Assembly: GCA_022508305.1 (NCBI GenBank)
Contig: JAFLVM010000003.1
Span: 1 to 64,000 of the forward strand
Direction of reading: 5' to 3'
Source of the DNA: Clostridiales bacterium
GTDB lineage: Bacteria; Bacillota; Clostridia; Christensenellales; CAG-314
DNA length: 64,000 bases
Shown one piece after another: positions 42,361-52,417 of this stretch. Made by a program: the position numbers and the translations under genes. Within the stretch, counting starts at the first letter, position 1. The number at the start of each line of letters is the position of its first letter. The notes beneath the pieces were generated by a model. That model searched no databases, was not told where the DNA came from, and saw only the letters and a list, made by a program, of their open reading frames with translations.

Positions 42361-44760
42361 ATGGACGTTGAGGCTTTCGTAAACAATTTATCCGTTGCTG
42401 AAAAGGCAACATTGACGCACGGTCAAGGAGCCTGGCACACAAATTCAGTAAACGGCTTGCCGACTATCATGATGACGGACGGGCCGCACGGTTTACGCAA
42501 GCAAGCAGATTCTAACCACGGAATCAACGACAGCAATCGCGCAACCTGTTTTCCAACGGCGTCGGCGGTGGCAAGTTCTTGGAACAGAGCAAACGCTCAA
42601 GCCATTGCTGAAAGTATAGCGGACGAGGCAATAGCAGAGGACGTTTCCGTAGTACTTGGTCCCGGCGTGAACATCAAACGCAGTCCTTTGTGTGGGCGCA
42701 ACTTCGAGTACTTTTCGGAGGATCCGCTGCTTGCAGGTGAACTTGCAACGAATTTCGTTTTCGCTATGCAGGCGAAAGGCATTGGTTGTTCACTCAAGCA
42801 CTTTGCCGTGAACTCACAGGAAACCCGCCGTATGACGATGAACGCGATAGTGGACGAAAGGGCGCTACGGGAAATCTACCTTGCCGCATTCGAAAGGGCG
42901 GTAAAGCAAGCGCAACCCTACACGATAATGGCGGCTTACAACAAAATAAACGGCGACAGCTGCGCTTTGAACAAGCGGTTTTTGACGGATATTTTACGCG
43001 ACGAATGGGGATTTAAGGGCTTGGTTGTGTCCGACTGGGGCGCAAGCTACGACATGGGCAAAGCCTACGCGGCAGGATTGGATCTCGAAATGCCTGACGG
43101 AGGTTACTTCCACGAGCAAAAGACCGTCAAGGCGGTAGAACGCGGCGAACTGGATGAAAAGGACTTGAACAGGGCTGCGTCCAAAGTCGTTGAGCTTGTT
43201 CAAAAGTGCAACGTTGAGAAAAACAAGCAGCCTGTTGACTACGGCAAGCACCACGAGCTGTGCAGAAGAATAGCTGCAGATTCGGCAGTTTTGCTCAAAA
43301 ACGACGGCATTTTGCCACTTCACAAAAACAGTCGGTTGCTCGTTGTGGGTGAGCTTGCGGAAAAACCCCGTTTTCAAGGCGCGGGAAGCAGTCACGTCAA
43401 CGCTCAGTGCAAGTCATTTTTGCAGGTTCTTGAAGAAAACGGCGTAGAATTCACTTACGCCAAGGGCTACAGCGTCTACGGCGACACCGTATACGAACAG
43501 TTGGAACAGGAAGCTGCAAAGCTTGCAGTGAAATGCGACACGGTGCTTTTCTTTGGCGGACTTACCGACGACTTTGAGGGCGAGGGCTATGACCGCAGTA
43601 AACTGGACATACCCAACTGTCAGCAAAGTCTGCTAAAAGAAATTTCCAAGCACAATCCCAACGTAGTGTTCGTTGCTTTTGGCGGCTCACCGTTCGTAAC
43701 GCCGTGGCTCGACCAAGTAAAGGCGCTACTCAACGTGTATTTGGGTGGCGAGGCGGTAACGGAAGCCATTTACGATTTGGTATTCGGCAACGTTAGTCCA
43801 AGCGGACGGCTTGCTGAAACCTACCCGCTTAAGCTGTCCGACACGCCATGCTACAACTACTTTGCTAACGGCTACGACGTAGATGAACACCGCGAAAGCG
43901 TATTCGTTGGATACCGTTACTACAATACTTTTGGCGTACCCGTTCAGTTCCCCTTTGGCTACGGACTGTCCTATACGCATTTCGACTACTCCAACCTAAA
44001 AGTTGCCAAGACAGCCGACGGTTACGACGTGAACGTCACCGTCAAAAATATGGGCAAGTGCGACGCAAGCGAGGTAGTGCAAATTTACGTAGACAACTGC
44101 GACTGCGGTTACATGCGCCCGAAACGCCAACTTGCAGGATTTACTAAAGTATTTGTTAAGGGCGGTGAGAGTGAAGATGTTACCGTTCACGTTGAAAGTC
44201 GTGCGTTTAGCATTTTCGTTGACGGTCAGTTTAGAGTAGTCAAGGGTAAGTACGCCGTTGCAGTGTGCAAGGACGTAGAGCAAGTTGTTCTTTCTCAACA
44301 AATTGACGTAGACGGCGAAGCTATCAAAGGAAATGACAGGGAACTGTATCCAACCTACTTTGAACGTAATTTGCGCGAGGAAGACGGTAATCAAGGCGGT
44401 TGGGAAATTGACGAACAGCAGTTTTATGCCTTGGCAAATGCAAAAAAGATTGAGTACACCCCACCAAAACGCGGGCAATACACTCTTCAACACACTTTGG
44501 GAGACATGGCTGTCAACGTAGGATTAGCGCGTACTGTGCTCAAATTCGTAAAGAGAATGGCAATCAAGCAATCTCCCACCAAGAGATTCGACGACCCCGT
44601 AGCGCAAATGATTTGCCGCGGCGCAATGGAAACTCCGCTCATTTCGTTAATGAGTACGGGCGGCGTTGCTGCCAAATACGTGATGTTTTTCCTGCATCAC
44701 GCAAATAGACGTCACGGCAAAGCGTTAGCCGCTTTGTTGGGTAAATACAGTGTAGAATAA
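42361..44760 (+). CDS. beta-glucosidase, GH3
   Basis: 799 residues. The GH3 TIM-barrel has KHFAVN (146-151) and nucleophile D225 (LVVSDWGA). The (alpha/beta)6 second domain has GGSPFVTPW and the FnIII-like third domain spans about 560-640. A C-terminal extension of ~120 residues is found in some gut GH3 enzymes. No signal peptide, so it is probably cytosolic and cleaves beta-glucosides or beta-xylosides. Ribosome site AAGGTGG. It begins a run of plus-strand genes (pgi 21 bases later). Confidence 0.93.
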   Translation: MDVEAFVNNLSVAEKATLTHGQGAWHTNSVNGLPTIMMTDGPHGLRKQADSNHGINDSNRATCFPTASAVASSWNRANAQAIAESIADEAIAEDVSVVLGPGVNIKRSPLCGRNFEYFSEDPLLAGELATNFVFAMQAKGIGCSLKHFAVNSQETRRMTMNAIVDERALREIYLAAFERAVKQAQPYTIMAAYNKINGDSCALNKRFLTDILRDEWGFKGLVVSDWGASYDMGKAYAAGLDLEMPDGGYFHEQKTVKAVERGELDEKDLNRAASKVVELVQKCNVEKNKQPVDYGKHHELCRRIAADSAVLLKNDGILPLHKNSRLLVVGELAEKPRFQGAGSSHVNAQCKSFLQVLEENGVEFTYAKGYSVYGDTVYEQLEQEAAKLAVKCDTVLFFGGLTDDFEGEGYDRSKLDIPNCQQSLLKEISKHNPNVVFVAFGGSPFVTPWLDQVKALLNVYLGGEAVTEAIYDLVFGNVSPSGRLAETYPLKLSDTPCYNYFANGYDVDEHRESVFVGYRYYNTFGVPVQFPFGYGLSYTHFDYSNLKVAKTADGYDVNVTVKNMGKCDASEVVQIYVDNCDCGYMRPKRQLAGFTKVFVKGGESEDVTVHVESRAFSIFVDGQFRVVKGKYAVAVCKDVEQVVLSQQIDVDGEAIKGNDRELYPTYFERNLREEDGNQGGWEIDEQQFYALANAKKIEYTPPKRGQYTLQHTLGDMAVNVGLARTVLKFVKRMAIKQSPTKRFDDPVAQMICRGAMETPLISLMSTGGVAAKYVMFFLHHANRRHGKALAALLGKYSVE

Positions 44761-44781
44761 ACTTCGAAAAGAGGAGAAAAT

Positions 44782-46179
44782 ATGAGTATCAAGGTCAACT
44801 ACAACAACGTAATGAAACACGCAATCGGAGAGCAAGGTATCCCCGAAATCGAGTACAAATCGCATCAGCTTTTGGCTGAAGCGGCGCACGCGAAGGTAGA
44901 GGCGGGCAGAGGCAAGGACATGCAGGGTTGGATGGACAGCCCCTACAACCAAAAGGAAGTAGTCAAGCAAATCAACGCGACTGCCAAGCGCATACGTAAA
45001 ACCTGCGAAAGTTTTGTAGTCTTGGGTATAGGCGGCTCGGCGCTCGGACCGATAGCAGTGTTTACTGCGCTCAAACACCTGTACTACAACGAACTGCCCA
45101 AGAAGGTCAGAAAAGGCCCCAAATTCTACGTAATTGACAACGTGGACCCCGAACGTATGAACGCGCTATTCGACGTCATTGATCTTGACAAGACGGTTTT
45201 CAACGTCATTACCAAATCAGGCGCAACAAGCGAAACGATGAGCCAATACCTCATCATTATGGACATGCTGGTTAAACGGTTCGGCGACAAGGCGGGTGAG
45301 CACGTAATAGCTACAACAAGCGAGTTCAAGGGCAACCTTATCAAGATTGCGAGGGAACACAACATCGAAACCTTCTACATTCCCGAAGGCGTAGGCGGCC
45401 GTTTTTCCGAGCTGTCGCCTGTAGGACTGTTGCCCGCGGCGGTAGTGGGCATTGACATCGCCGAAATGCTCCGCGGAGCGCGCGAAATGGACAAAAAGTG
45501 CAAGACAAACAACATGTGGCGTAACCCCGCGCTTGCGCTTGCTACAATTCAGTATATTTCCATCAAAAGCGGCAAAAATATCGGCGTAATTATGCCGTAC
45601 GCCGACAGTCTCAAGTACATTGCCGACTGGTATGCTCAGCTGTGGGCGGAGAGTTTAGGCAAAGAGGTGGATAGCGAAGGCAACAAGGTCAACGTCGGAC
45701 AAACTCCTGTAAAGGCTTTGGGCGTCACCGACCAACACAGTCAGGTACAGCTGTTCAACGAAGGCCCGTACGACAAGGTTATCACCTTCATCGAAGTGGG
45801 CAATTTCCGCAACGATTGTACAATTCCCAACGGTTGTGAGAGCTACCCCGACGTCAATTTCTTGTGCGGACACACGCTCGGCGAACTGATGAACAGCGAA
45901 CTGTTTGCCACACGCTACAACCTCGTTCAGCGACACAGGGCTAACTACACGATATACCTTGACACCGTAGACGAATACCACGTTGGCGCGCTGCTGTACC
46001 TCATGCAGCTTCAAACAGCCTACGCAGGCGCAATGTTTGACGTTGACGCCTACAATCAACCGGGCGTAGAAGGTGGCAAGAATGCCGCTTACGCATTGTT
46101 TGGACGCAAGGGCTACGAGGCTAAGGCGGCAGAAATCAACAGCGCGAAGGCTGACGACGACAAATACATTATTGAGTAA
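44782..46179 (+). CDS. pgi: glucose-6-phosphate isomerase
   Basis: 465 residues with LGIGGSALGP and ITKSGATSETM phosphate-binding segments and the closing VEGGKNAAYALFGRKGY. It interconverts glucose-6- and fructose-6-phosphate. The position after GH3 joins glycoside breakdown to glycolysis. Ribosome site AGAGGAG. Length is typical of bacillary Pgi. Confidence 0.96.
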   Translation: MSIKVNYNNVMKHAIGEQGIPEIEYKSHQLLAEAAHAKVEAGRGKDMQGWMDSPYNQKEVVKQINATAKRIRKTCESFVVLGIGGSALGPIAVFTALKHLYYNELPKKVRKGPKFYVIDNVDPERMNALFDVIDLDKTVFNVITKSGATSETMSQYLIIMDMLVKRFGDKAGEHVIATTSEFKGNLIKIAREHNIETFYIPEGVGGRFSELSPVGLLPAAVVGIDIAEMLRGAREMDKKCKTNNMWRNPALALATIQYISIKSGKNIGVIMPYADSLKYIADWYAQLWAESLGKEVDSEGNKVNVGQTPVKALGVTDQHSQVQLFNEGPYDKVITFIEVGNFRNDCTIPNGCESYPDVNFLCGHTLGELMNSELFATRYNLVQRHRANYTIYLDTVDEYHVGALLYLMQLQTAYAGAMFDVDAYNQPGVEGGKNAAYALFGRKGYEAKAAEINSAKADDDKYIIE

Positions 46180-46195
46180 TTGATTAGGAGTAAAA

Positions 46196-47437
46196 ATGTT
46201 ACCTAAAACACCGGCCAAGGGCATGAGAGATTTCCTGCCCAAGGAATTTGCTCTCAGACAGCAAATTTTGGCAACCATACAAAAGACTTACGAAAGCTAC
46301 GGCTTTACGCGTATCGAAACGCCCGCCGTGGAAAACATAGAACTGCTGACCTCTAAGCAGGGCGGCGACAACGAAAAGCTCATTTTTAAAATTTTGAAGC
46401 GCGGTGAAAAGTTGGAAAACGCCGCGGACAACGAGCTGTGCGACTTGGGTCTACGATACGACCTAACGGTGCCTCTTGCGCGTTTTTACGCTAACAACGT
46501 GGGTCAACTGCCCGCAGTGTTCAAGTCCATTCAAATGGACAGCGTTTGGCGCGCAGACCGTCCTCAACGCGGCCGTTTCCGTCAGTTTGTACAGTGCGAC
46601 ATTGACGTGATAGGCGAGGAAAGCAACCTTGCGGAAGTGGAGCTCATTTCCGCAACCATGTGTACGCTGTCTAACCTCGGTTTCAACGACGTAACCGTGC
46701 GTATTTCCGACAGACGTTTGCTCAACGCCCTTGTGGAGCGTTCGGGATTTACCGACGAGCAAAAGCAATCTGTGTTTATCGCCCTTGACAAATTGGACAA
46801 AATTGGAGTAACGGGCGTTATGCAGGAAATAGAAAGTATCGCGCCGGGCAAAGCGGTGGACTTTATCAATCTCATCAATCGCATAACCTCTGCAGACAAT
46901 CCATTTTCTAAGTGCGTAGAGGAATTGGGCAGTTACCTACCCCAAGAGGTCAAGCAAAATCTAAGCGAGATACTGTTCGTCACCAACAACGTTGTACAAA
47001 ACGGACGTGTCGTGTTTGACGTGACGCTTGTGCGCGGCATGGGCTACTACACCGGTACAATCTACGAGGTTACGGTGGACGGCTTGAACAGCGCTGTAGC
47101 GGGCGGCGGCAGATACGACAAAATGATTGGCAAAATCACAGGCAGCGACGTTCCCGCTTGCGGATTTAGCATAGGCTTTGAACGTATTGCCCTGCTGATG
47201 AGCGAACGTGGTGTACAGAATAACGCGGCTAAAGGTACGGCGGTGCTCGTAGACAAGAGCTTGGACGCACAAACGCTGACGGTTGTGTTGAACACGTGCA
47301 GAAGTATGCGCAAGACTCAAAACGTCACCGTGCTCAAAAAGATTAAGAACTTCGGCTACCAGCTCAAACAACTAAAAGAGCAGGGGTACGAGGTTATTTA
47401 CGAATACAGAAACGGAACTTTTAACAAAATAGACTGA
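46196..47437 (+). CDS. hisS: histidyl-tRNA synthetase
   Basis: 413 residues. Motif 2 lies in WRADRPQRGRFRQFVQCDID, and the histidine-specific LVRGMGYYTGTIYEV and AGGGRYDKM are present, followed by the anticodon-binding domain. It charges tRNA-His. It is 16 bases after pgi (AGGAG) and 4 bases before the P-type ATPase, so all may be one operon. No T-box is seen ahead of it. Confidence 0.95.
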   Translation: MLPKTPAKGMRDFLPKEFALRQQILATIQKTYESYGFTRIETPAVENIELLTSKQGGDNEKLIFKILKRGEKLENAADNELCDLGLRYDLTVPLARFYANNVGQLPAVFKSIQMDSVWRADRPQRGRFRQFVQCDIDVIGEESNLAEVELISATMCTLSNLGFNDVTVRISDRRLLNALVERSGFTDEQKQSVFIALDKLDKIGVTGVMQEIESIAPGKAVDFINLINRITSADNPFSKCVEELGSYLPQEVKQNLSEILFVTNNVVQNGRVVFDVTLVRGMGYYTGTIYEVTVDGLNSAVAGGGRYDKMIGKITGSDVPACGFSIGFERIALLMSERGVQNNAAKGTAVLVDKSLDAQTLTVVLNTCRSMRKTQNVTVLKKIKNFGYQLKQLKEQGYEVIYEYRNGTFNKID

Positions 47438-47441
47438 CGAT

Positions 47442-49973
47442 ATGAACGAAAAAGACAACAAACAACTAAAAAAACGGCTCAAACGCGCCAAAAATCTCGA
47501 CGGTGTAGAACGTTTTGCTCCGCCATCGGACGTTGGTTTGACCGCTGAACAGGTTGAAACACGCAGAGAGCAAGGTTTAGTCAACGTTGACAAGACCAAG
47601 CACGGCAAGAGTGTGCTTGGTATAATCTTTTCCAACGTTTTTACCTTTTTCAACCTTATTTACATTATCATTGCGGTGATACTTTGCCTGAACGGTTTGG
47701 CGGATCAGTGCACGTTTTTGCCTGTGGTAATTACTAACACGCTCATTGCAATTGTGCAGGAAATCAAGTCCAAAGTGACGTTAGACAGGCTCAATCTCAT
47801 TACGGAACCGAAGATAAAGGTGTTGCGCGACGGCGATTGGACGGAAGTTGCAGTTACCGAACTTGTTTTGGACGACGTGGTGACGCTGATGAGCGGCGAG
47901 CAAATCACTGCCGATTGCACCGTTTTGGGCGGACAGGTTGAGGTAAACGAGTCTATTTTGACGGGCGAAAGCGACGCGGTTGTCAAACGTCAAGGTGACA
48001 CCCTCTATGCAGGTAGCTACGTTGTGTCGGGTATTTGTTCGGCGCAGGTAACGGCAGTGGGTAAGTTTAACTACGTTTCCGGTCTAACAAGTCGCGCCCG
48101 CAAGTTCCAAAAGCCCCGTTCCCAAATGCTAAAAGCATTGAACGGTATTTTGATTTTCGTAGCTATCGTGGTTGTTCCAATGACGATAGGTCTGTTTATG
48201 GTCAACTACGAATACCCGTTTGTCAAACAGGGACTTGTTGCAAATTGGGCGGATTTTTCGGTTTTCCATCTCGACGAGAATTTCGGTATACCTGCGCTCA
48301 AACTCACGGCAGGCTCTATCATTTCTATGATACCGGCAGGACCATTCCTGCTTACGAGCATCGCGCTTGCGGCGTCCTTTTTGAGGCTTGCTAAGGGTAA
48401 AACAATGGTGCAGGAGCTGTACTGTATCGAAATGCTTGCCCGCGTTGACACGCTGTGCCTTGACAAAACGGGAACTATCACCGACGGCACTATGCGCGTA
48501 ATCGAGGGCATAGACCTGCGTCAAAGCAGCACTTACACGCTGCGAGAGATAATCGGCAGCATGAATGCGGCATTAAAAGCGGACAACATGACGAGTAAGG
48601 CTCTCAAGCAGTACTTTGGTTCACCGCAAAAGCCCGCGTTGGAGGCTTTGGCGGTCATTCCCTTTTCTTCAGACAGAAAACTGTCCGCCGTTTCCTTCAA
48701 AAACAACGGCACCTACATTCTCGGCGCGCCCGAGTTTGTTTTGAAAACTCCTAATGAACGCGTCAACGATTTAATAGAAAAGTATGCCAAGGAAGGCTTA
48801 CGCGTGCTGTTGCTTGCGCACTCGTCAACGACTATTTACAACAGTGAAACTTTGCCCGAAGCGCGCAGACCGGTTGCGGTCATCGTAATTGAAGACCACA
48901 TTCGTAGCGACGCCAAGGACACCATTGAGTGGTTCAAGAAAAACGACGTAAAGATAAAGGTTATTTCCGGTGACAATCCTATTTCCGTGTCCAGCATCGC
49001 TATGCGCGTGGGTGTGGAAAACGCAGAGGAATACATCAGTCTTGAAGGTTTGACCGACGAGCAAGTGCGCGAGGCGGCGACGAAGTACACGGTATTCGGC
49101 AGAGTGTCTCCCGATCAAAAGGCAATTCTCGTAAAGGCTATGAGAGCGGCAGGTAGCACTGTTGCAATGACGGGCGACGGCGTCAACGACATACTTGCAA
49201 TGAAGGAAGCGGACTGTTCCATTTCTCTTGCAGGCGGTAGCGATGCAGCGCGCAAGGTGTCTCACTTGGTACTTTTGGATGACAGCTTTTCTAACCTTCC
49301 CAAGGTGGTTGCCGAGGGTAGGCGAGTTGTCAACAACATTCAAAGCGCAACGTCCATGTACTTTATGAAGACGGTGTACGTAATACTAATCAATTTGTTG
49401 TTGATTGTTTTGCATTTCGGCTTCAATCAAACGATGCAATCGCCACTTACCAACAAGAGTGTTATGCTCATGGACTGGGTAATAGTGGGCTTGCCGACGA
49501 CGCTACTTGCGCTTCAACCCAACGAGCGGCTTATCAAAGGCAAATTCTTCAGTAACGTGCTTAAACGTTGCTTGCCGGCGTCGTTTACATTCATTTTGAC
49601 CACCGTGACGTTTTACGCATTGCAAATGTACGACGAAACGTTAGTTCCGTCAGCAGAACAGCTTGGCACACTCGTAACTCTTACCTACACGTTTGGCGGA
49701 CTGTTTGCGCTGTTCTACGCATGTCAGACCTTCAACAGGTGGAAGATAGCAATGTACGTCGGCATTTGGGCGATAGTGTTAGCAGCCGTATTCATACCGT
49801 TTACTTACGCGTTCTTAGATTACGTAGCGCTTGGCAGAGAACAATTGTTGTTGCTACTCGTGGCAATATTGGCGTCACCGTTTATTCTGTTCGTATTTAT
49901 GCGAGTGTTTCAGCAGACAAAAATGCCGCTTAAAGGCAAATTGCCCAAATTAGCGAAAAGGAAAATCAAATAA
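47442..49973 (+). CDS. CtpE-like P-type cation ATPase
   Basis: 843 residues. The actuator has LTGES, the phosphorylation site is D341 (DKTGTITDG), and the hinge is MTGDGVNDILAMKEADCS. There are about ten TM helices and no heavy-metal domain. The M4 motif reads MIPAGPFLLTS rather than the PEGL of SERCA-type pumps, matching a clostridial subfamily related to the mycobacterial Ca pump CtpE, so ion specificity is uncertain. It starts 4 bases after the hisS stop with a weak ribosome site, suggesting coupled translation. A hairpin follows. Confidence 0.85.
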   Translation: MNEKDNKQLKKRLKRAKNLDGVERFAPPSDVGLTAEQVETRREQGLVNVDKTKHGKSVLGIIFSNVFTFFNLIYIIIAVILCLNGLADQCTFLPVVITNTLIAIVQEIKSKVTLDRLNLITEPKIKVLRDGDWTEVAVTELVLDDVVTLMSGEQITADCTVLGGQVEVNESILTGESDAVVKRQGDTLYAGSYVVSGICSAQVTAVGKFNYVSGLTSRARKFQKPRSQMLKALNGILIFVAIVVVPMTIGLFMVNYEYPFVKQGLVANWADFSVFHLDENFGIPALKLTAGSIISMIPAGPFLLTSIALAASFLRLAKGKTMVQELYCIEMLARVDTLCLDKTGTITDGTMRVIEGIDLRQSSTYTLREIIGSMNAALKADNMTSKALKQYFGSPQKPALEALAVIPFSSDRKLSAVSFKNNGTYILGAPEFVLKTPNERVNDLIEKYAKEGLRVLLLAHSSTTIYNSETLPEARRPVAVIVIEDHIRSDAKDTIEWFKKNDVKIKVISGDNPISVSSIAMRVGVENAEEYISLEGLTDEQVREAATKYTVFGRVSPDQKAILVKAMRAAGSTVAMTGDGVNDILAMKEADCSISLAGGSDAARKVSHLVLLDDSFSNLPKVVAEGRRVVNNIQSATSMYFMKTVYVILINLLLIVLHFGFNQTMQSPLTNKSVMLMDWVIVGLPTTLLALQPNERLIKGKFFSNVLKRCLPASFTFILTTVTFYALQMYDETLVPSAEQLGTLVTLTYTFGGLFALFYACQTFNRWKIAMYVGIWAIVLAAVFIPFTYAFLDYVALGREQLLLLLVAILASPFILFVFMRVFQQTKMPLKGKLPKLAKRKIK

Positions 49974-49989
49974 AACAATTAAATTCTAA

Positions 49990-50017
49990 AATTTTGACGG
50001 TTTTTACCGTCAAAATT
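49990..50017 (+). terminator. hairpin after the P-type ATPase
   Basis: 11-bp stem AATTTTGACGG/CCGTCAAAATT with only a short T stretch downstream. A moderate terminator 18 bases before the ABC-F gene. Confidence 0.55.
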
Positions 50018-50034
50018 AATATTTAGGGAAAATT

Positions 50035-51909
50035 ATGTTATTGCAAATAAGGTCGGCGGAATTCAGATACTCCGACGTTACAATTTTCAAAAACGTCAAT
50101 TTGGACGTCAACGAGGGGAACAGCATCGGTCTTGTAGGCGCTAACGGAGCGGGCAAAAGCACGCTTCTTGGTTGCATTGTGGACGAATTGCAGCTGTTTG
50201 AGGGCAATATTACGCGCAAAAACGGCTTGACGGTGGGCTACCTCAAGCAAAATTGCGATTTCGTCTCGAGCAACACACTGTTTGACGAGATGATGTCCGT
50301 ATTCGCCTATCAAACACAGCTCGTAGAGCAAATTAGGGAAATCGCCGAGCAAATGGCAAGTTGTGACTTCGATAGCATCGAATACAAGGTTCTTGCCGAC
50401 AAATATCACCGTCTGACAGTGGAAGCAGACGTTACGGAAGCTTATCAATGCGAGGTCAAGGTCAAGACGGTACTGAACGGTATGGGCATGACTGAGTTCA
50501 GCAATAGAGTAGTGTCCACGCTCTCCGGCGGCGAAAAGACCAAAGCCGCGCTGTGCAAATTACTGTTGCAACGCCCCGAATTGATGATTTTGGACGAACC
50601 GACCAACCACCTTGACTACAAGACGTTGGACTGGTTGGAAACCTTCCTTTCCGACAAAAAGTCCACGTTGCTCGTCGTTTCACACGACAGATATTTTTTG
50701 GACAAGCTTTGCGACACAATTTGGGACGTGCAGCATCAAAGCGTCACGGCGTACAACGGTAACTACACCAAGTACAAGCTGCTCAAGGCTGAAAGGCAAG
50801 AAAACGAACGCAGAGCATACGAACGTCAACAGCGTGAAATAGCCAAACTGACGGATTACATTCAGCGCAACAAGGTACGCGCGTCCACAGCTGACATGGC
50901 GAAGTCACGCGAAAACGCCTTGAACAAGATGGAAAGGTTTGACGCACCCAAATCAGACGAACGTCCGCCGCGCTTTAAGTTCGGTTATTCGTCGGAGCCG
51001 TCGGAATTCCCTTTGACAATTCAACGTTTAACTCTCGGCTACGACGGCAAGCAACTGTTAAATGACGGCGAACTGCAAATTAGACGCGGACAAAAGGTTG
51101 CCTTGCTCGGACTCAACGGCGTAGGTAAATCCACCCTAATACGCAGAATTGCCTCTCAAAACCCGCAGGACTACGGCAAAATCGTCTTCGGCAAAAACGT
51201 CCGTATGGGCTACTACGACCAAGAAAATATCAACCTGCAAGCAAATCTTCGTGTAATTGATCAACTGTGGTTTGACAACACGCGTATGTCGCAAACTGAA
51301 GTCAGAAATTTACTTGCGCAGGTGACGTTGGGCGCGGACGACGTGTACAAGCAGGTTGGCGACCTCAGCGGTGGTGAACGCGCCAAGTTGGGCATAGCAA
51401 TGATAATGGCAAAGGACTGCAATTTGCTACTGCTTGACGAACCCACGAACCACCTTGACCTGCCCAGTCGCGAGGCTTTGGAAGAGGCTTTGAAAAGCTA
51501 CACGGGAACGCTGTTGTACGTTTCTCACGACAGGTATTTTGTCAACAGCGTATCAAACGTCATTGCCGAACTCAACGACTGTAAGTTGACGGTATACGAG
51601 GGCAACTACGACGATTTTTTGAACCGCAAAAACACGCCTTCCGAACCCGTGAAGCCCGTTGCAAAACCTGCTCAGTCAACCTACCGCAACGCCAAGCAAC
51701 GCGCCGACGAAACCAATCGCGCTAAGAAAATAAAGGAATTGGAAAAGCGTATCACCGAACTGGAAATGGAAGTAGAGCAGCTGAACGGGCAAATGGCGCT
51801 TCCCGAAATTGCTGCCGACTACTCTAAACTGTCGCAGGTTATGGAACGCTTGAAGCAAGCAAACGCCGAACTGGAACAAACACTTTCCGAATGGGAAAAT
51901 CTAGCGTAA
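50035..51909 (+). CDS. ABC-F family ribosome-associated ATPase
   Basis: 624 residues with two ABC domains: Walker A GANGAGKST (35-43) and GLNGVGKST, and signatures LSGGEKTK and LSGGERAK. A helical inter-domain linker and a C-terminal coiled coil (about 555-620) are present, with no TM. The architecture is that of Uup/YfmR-type ABC-F factors that act on stalled ribosomes; antibiotic protection is less likely from linker length alone. Ribosome site AGGGAAAA. Confidence 0.92.
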   Translation: MLLQIRSAEFRYSDVTIFKNVNLDVNEGNSIGLVGANGAGKSTLLGCIVDELQLFEGNITRKNGLTVGYLKQNCDFVSSNTLFDEMMSVFAYQTQLVEQIREIAEQMASCDFDSIEYKVLADKYHRLTVEADVTEAYQCEVKVKTVLNGMGMTEFSNRVVSTLSGGEKTKAALCKLLLQRPELMILDEPTNHLDYKTLDWLETFLSDKKSTLLVVSHDRYFLDKLCDTIWDVQHQSVTAYNGNYTKYKLLKAERQENERRAYERQQREIAKLTDYIQRNKVRASTADMAKSRENALNKMERFDAPKSDERPPRFKFGYSSEPSEFPLTIQRLTLGYDGKQLLNDGELQIRRGQKVALLGLNGVGKSTLIRRIASQNPQDYGKIVFGKNVRMGYYDQENINLQANLRVIDQLWFDNTRMSQTEVRNLLAQVTLGADDVYKQVGDLSGGERAKLGIAMIMAKDCNLLLLDEPTNHLDLPSREALEEALKSYTGTLLYVSHDRYFVNSVSNVIAELNDCKLTVYEGNYDDFLNRKNTPSEPVKPVAKPAQSTYRNAKQRADETNRAKKIKELEKRITELEMEVEQLNGQMALPEIAADYSKLSQVMERLKQANAELEQTLSEWENLA

Positions 51910-51910
51910 A

Positions 51911-51938
51911 AAGCCACAGTGGTAAAACACCGTGGCTT
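51911..51938 (+). terminator. terminator-like hairpin after ABC-F
   Basis: AAGCCAC-GTG/CAC-GTGGCTT imperfect stem, T-poor tail. It also lies 30 bases past the XRE stop on the other strand. Confidence 0.5.
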
Positions 51939-51968
51939 ATCTAATATTTCATCTACTATTTACCAATA

Positions 51969-52301
51969 TTAATTATTTGTCCGTTTTGACAAGATATATT
52001 CCGCGTAGTTATATACTTCCTTTTTTTCGCGACTGTCAAGCTTTGAAAACAAGGCAAGCGTCTTTTTCTCTTCCTGTGTTAAAGTAGTGGTTATGTTGAT
52101 ATTTCCTAAATCGTTTTCTCGACCCAAAATATAGTCAGTAGTACATTCAAAGCAATCGGCAAGCGCAGTTAAGAAATACACGGAAGGCTCACTGACACCG
52201 CGTTCCCAGAAGTCTATCGCTTTTTGACTACAATTTATTTTTTCGGCAAGATCACGCTTACTCAAATTGTGTTCTAATCTCAAAGACTGTATTCTCAGCA
52301 T
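51969..52301 (-). CDS. XRE-family transcriptional regulator (second module)
   Basis: 110 residues from the ATG at 52301 (strong AGGAGG site); the longer open frame upstream is the regulatory region. HTH domain about 5-60 (SKRDLAEKINCSQKAIDFWE), and a C-terminal helical part with DSREKKEVYNYAEYIL typical of clostridial XRE repressors. It is divergent from the membrane protein at 52418, with three GAAAAAT-type operators between. It probably represses that gene and itself, mirroring the 1212-1950 module. Confidence 0.85.
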   Translation of the reverse strand: MLRIQSLRLEHNLSKRDLAEKINCSQKAIDFWERGVSEPSVYFLTALADCFECTTDYILGRENDLGNINITTTLTQEEKKTLALFSKLDSREKKEVYNYAEYILSKRTNN

Positions 52302-52323
52302 ATTGCTACCTCCTTCTATATAA

Positions 52324-52403
52324 TAGAAAAATTTTTCCATTAAAATATTGACAAGGAAGAAACATTCTATTACAATTATGAAAAAAATAGAAAAATATTT
52401 CCA
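52324..52403 (+). promoter_or_regulatory. promoter with three XRE operator sites
   Basis: TTGACA (52348-52353), 17-base spacer, TACAAT (52371-52376). TAGAAAAATTTTTCCA (52324-52339) and TAGAAAAATATTTCCA (52388-52403) are near-identical palindromes, and an inverted relative lies between -35 and -10 (52354-52370). The layout is the same as at 1449-1530. Confidence 0.8.
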
Positions 52404-52417
52404 AAGGAGAAAATTGT

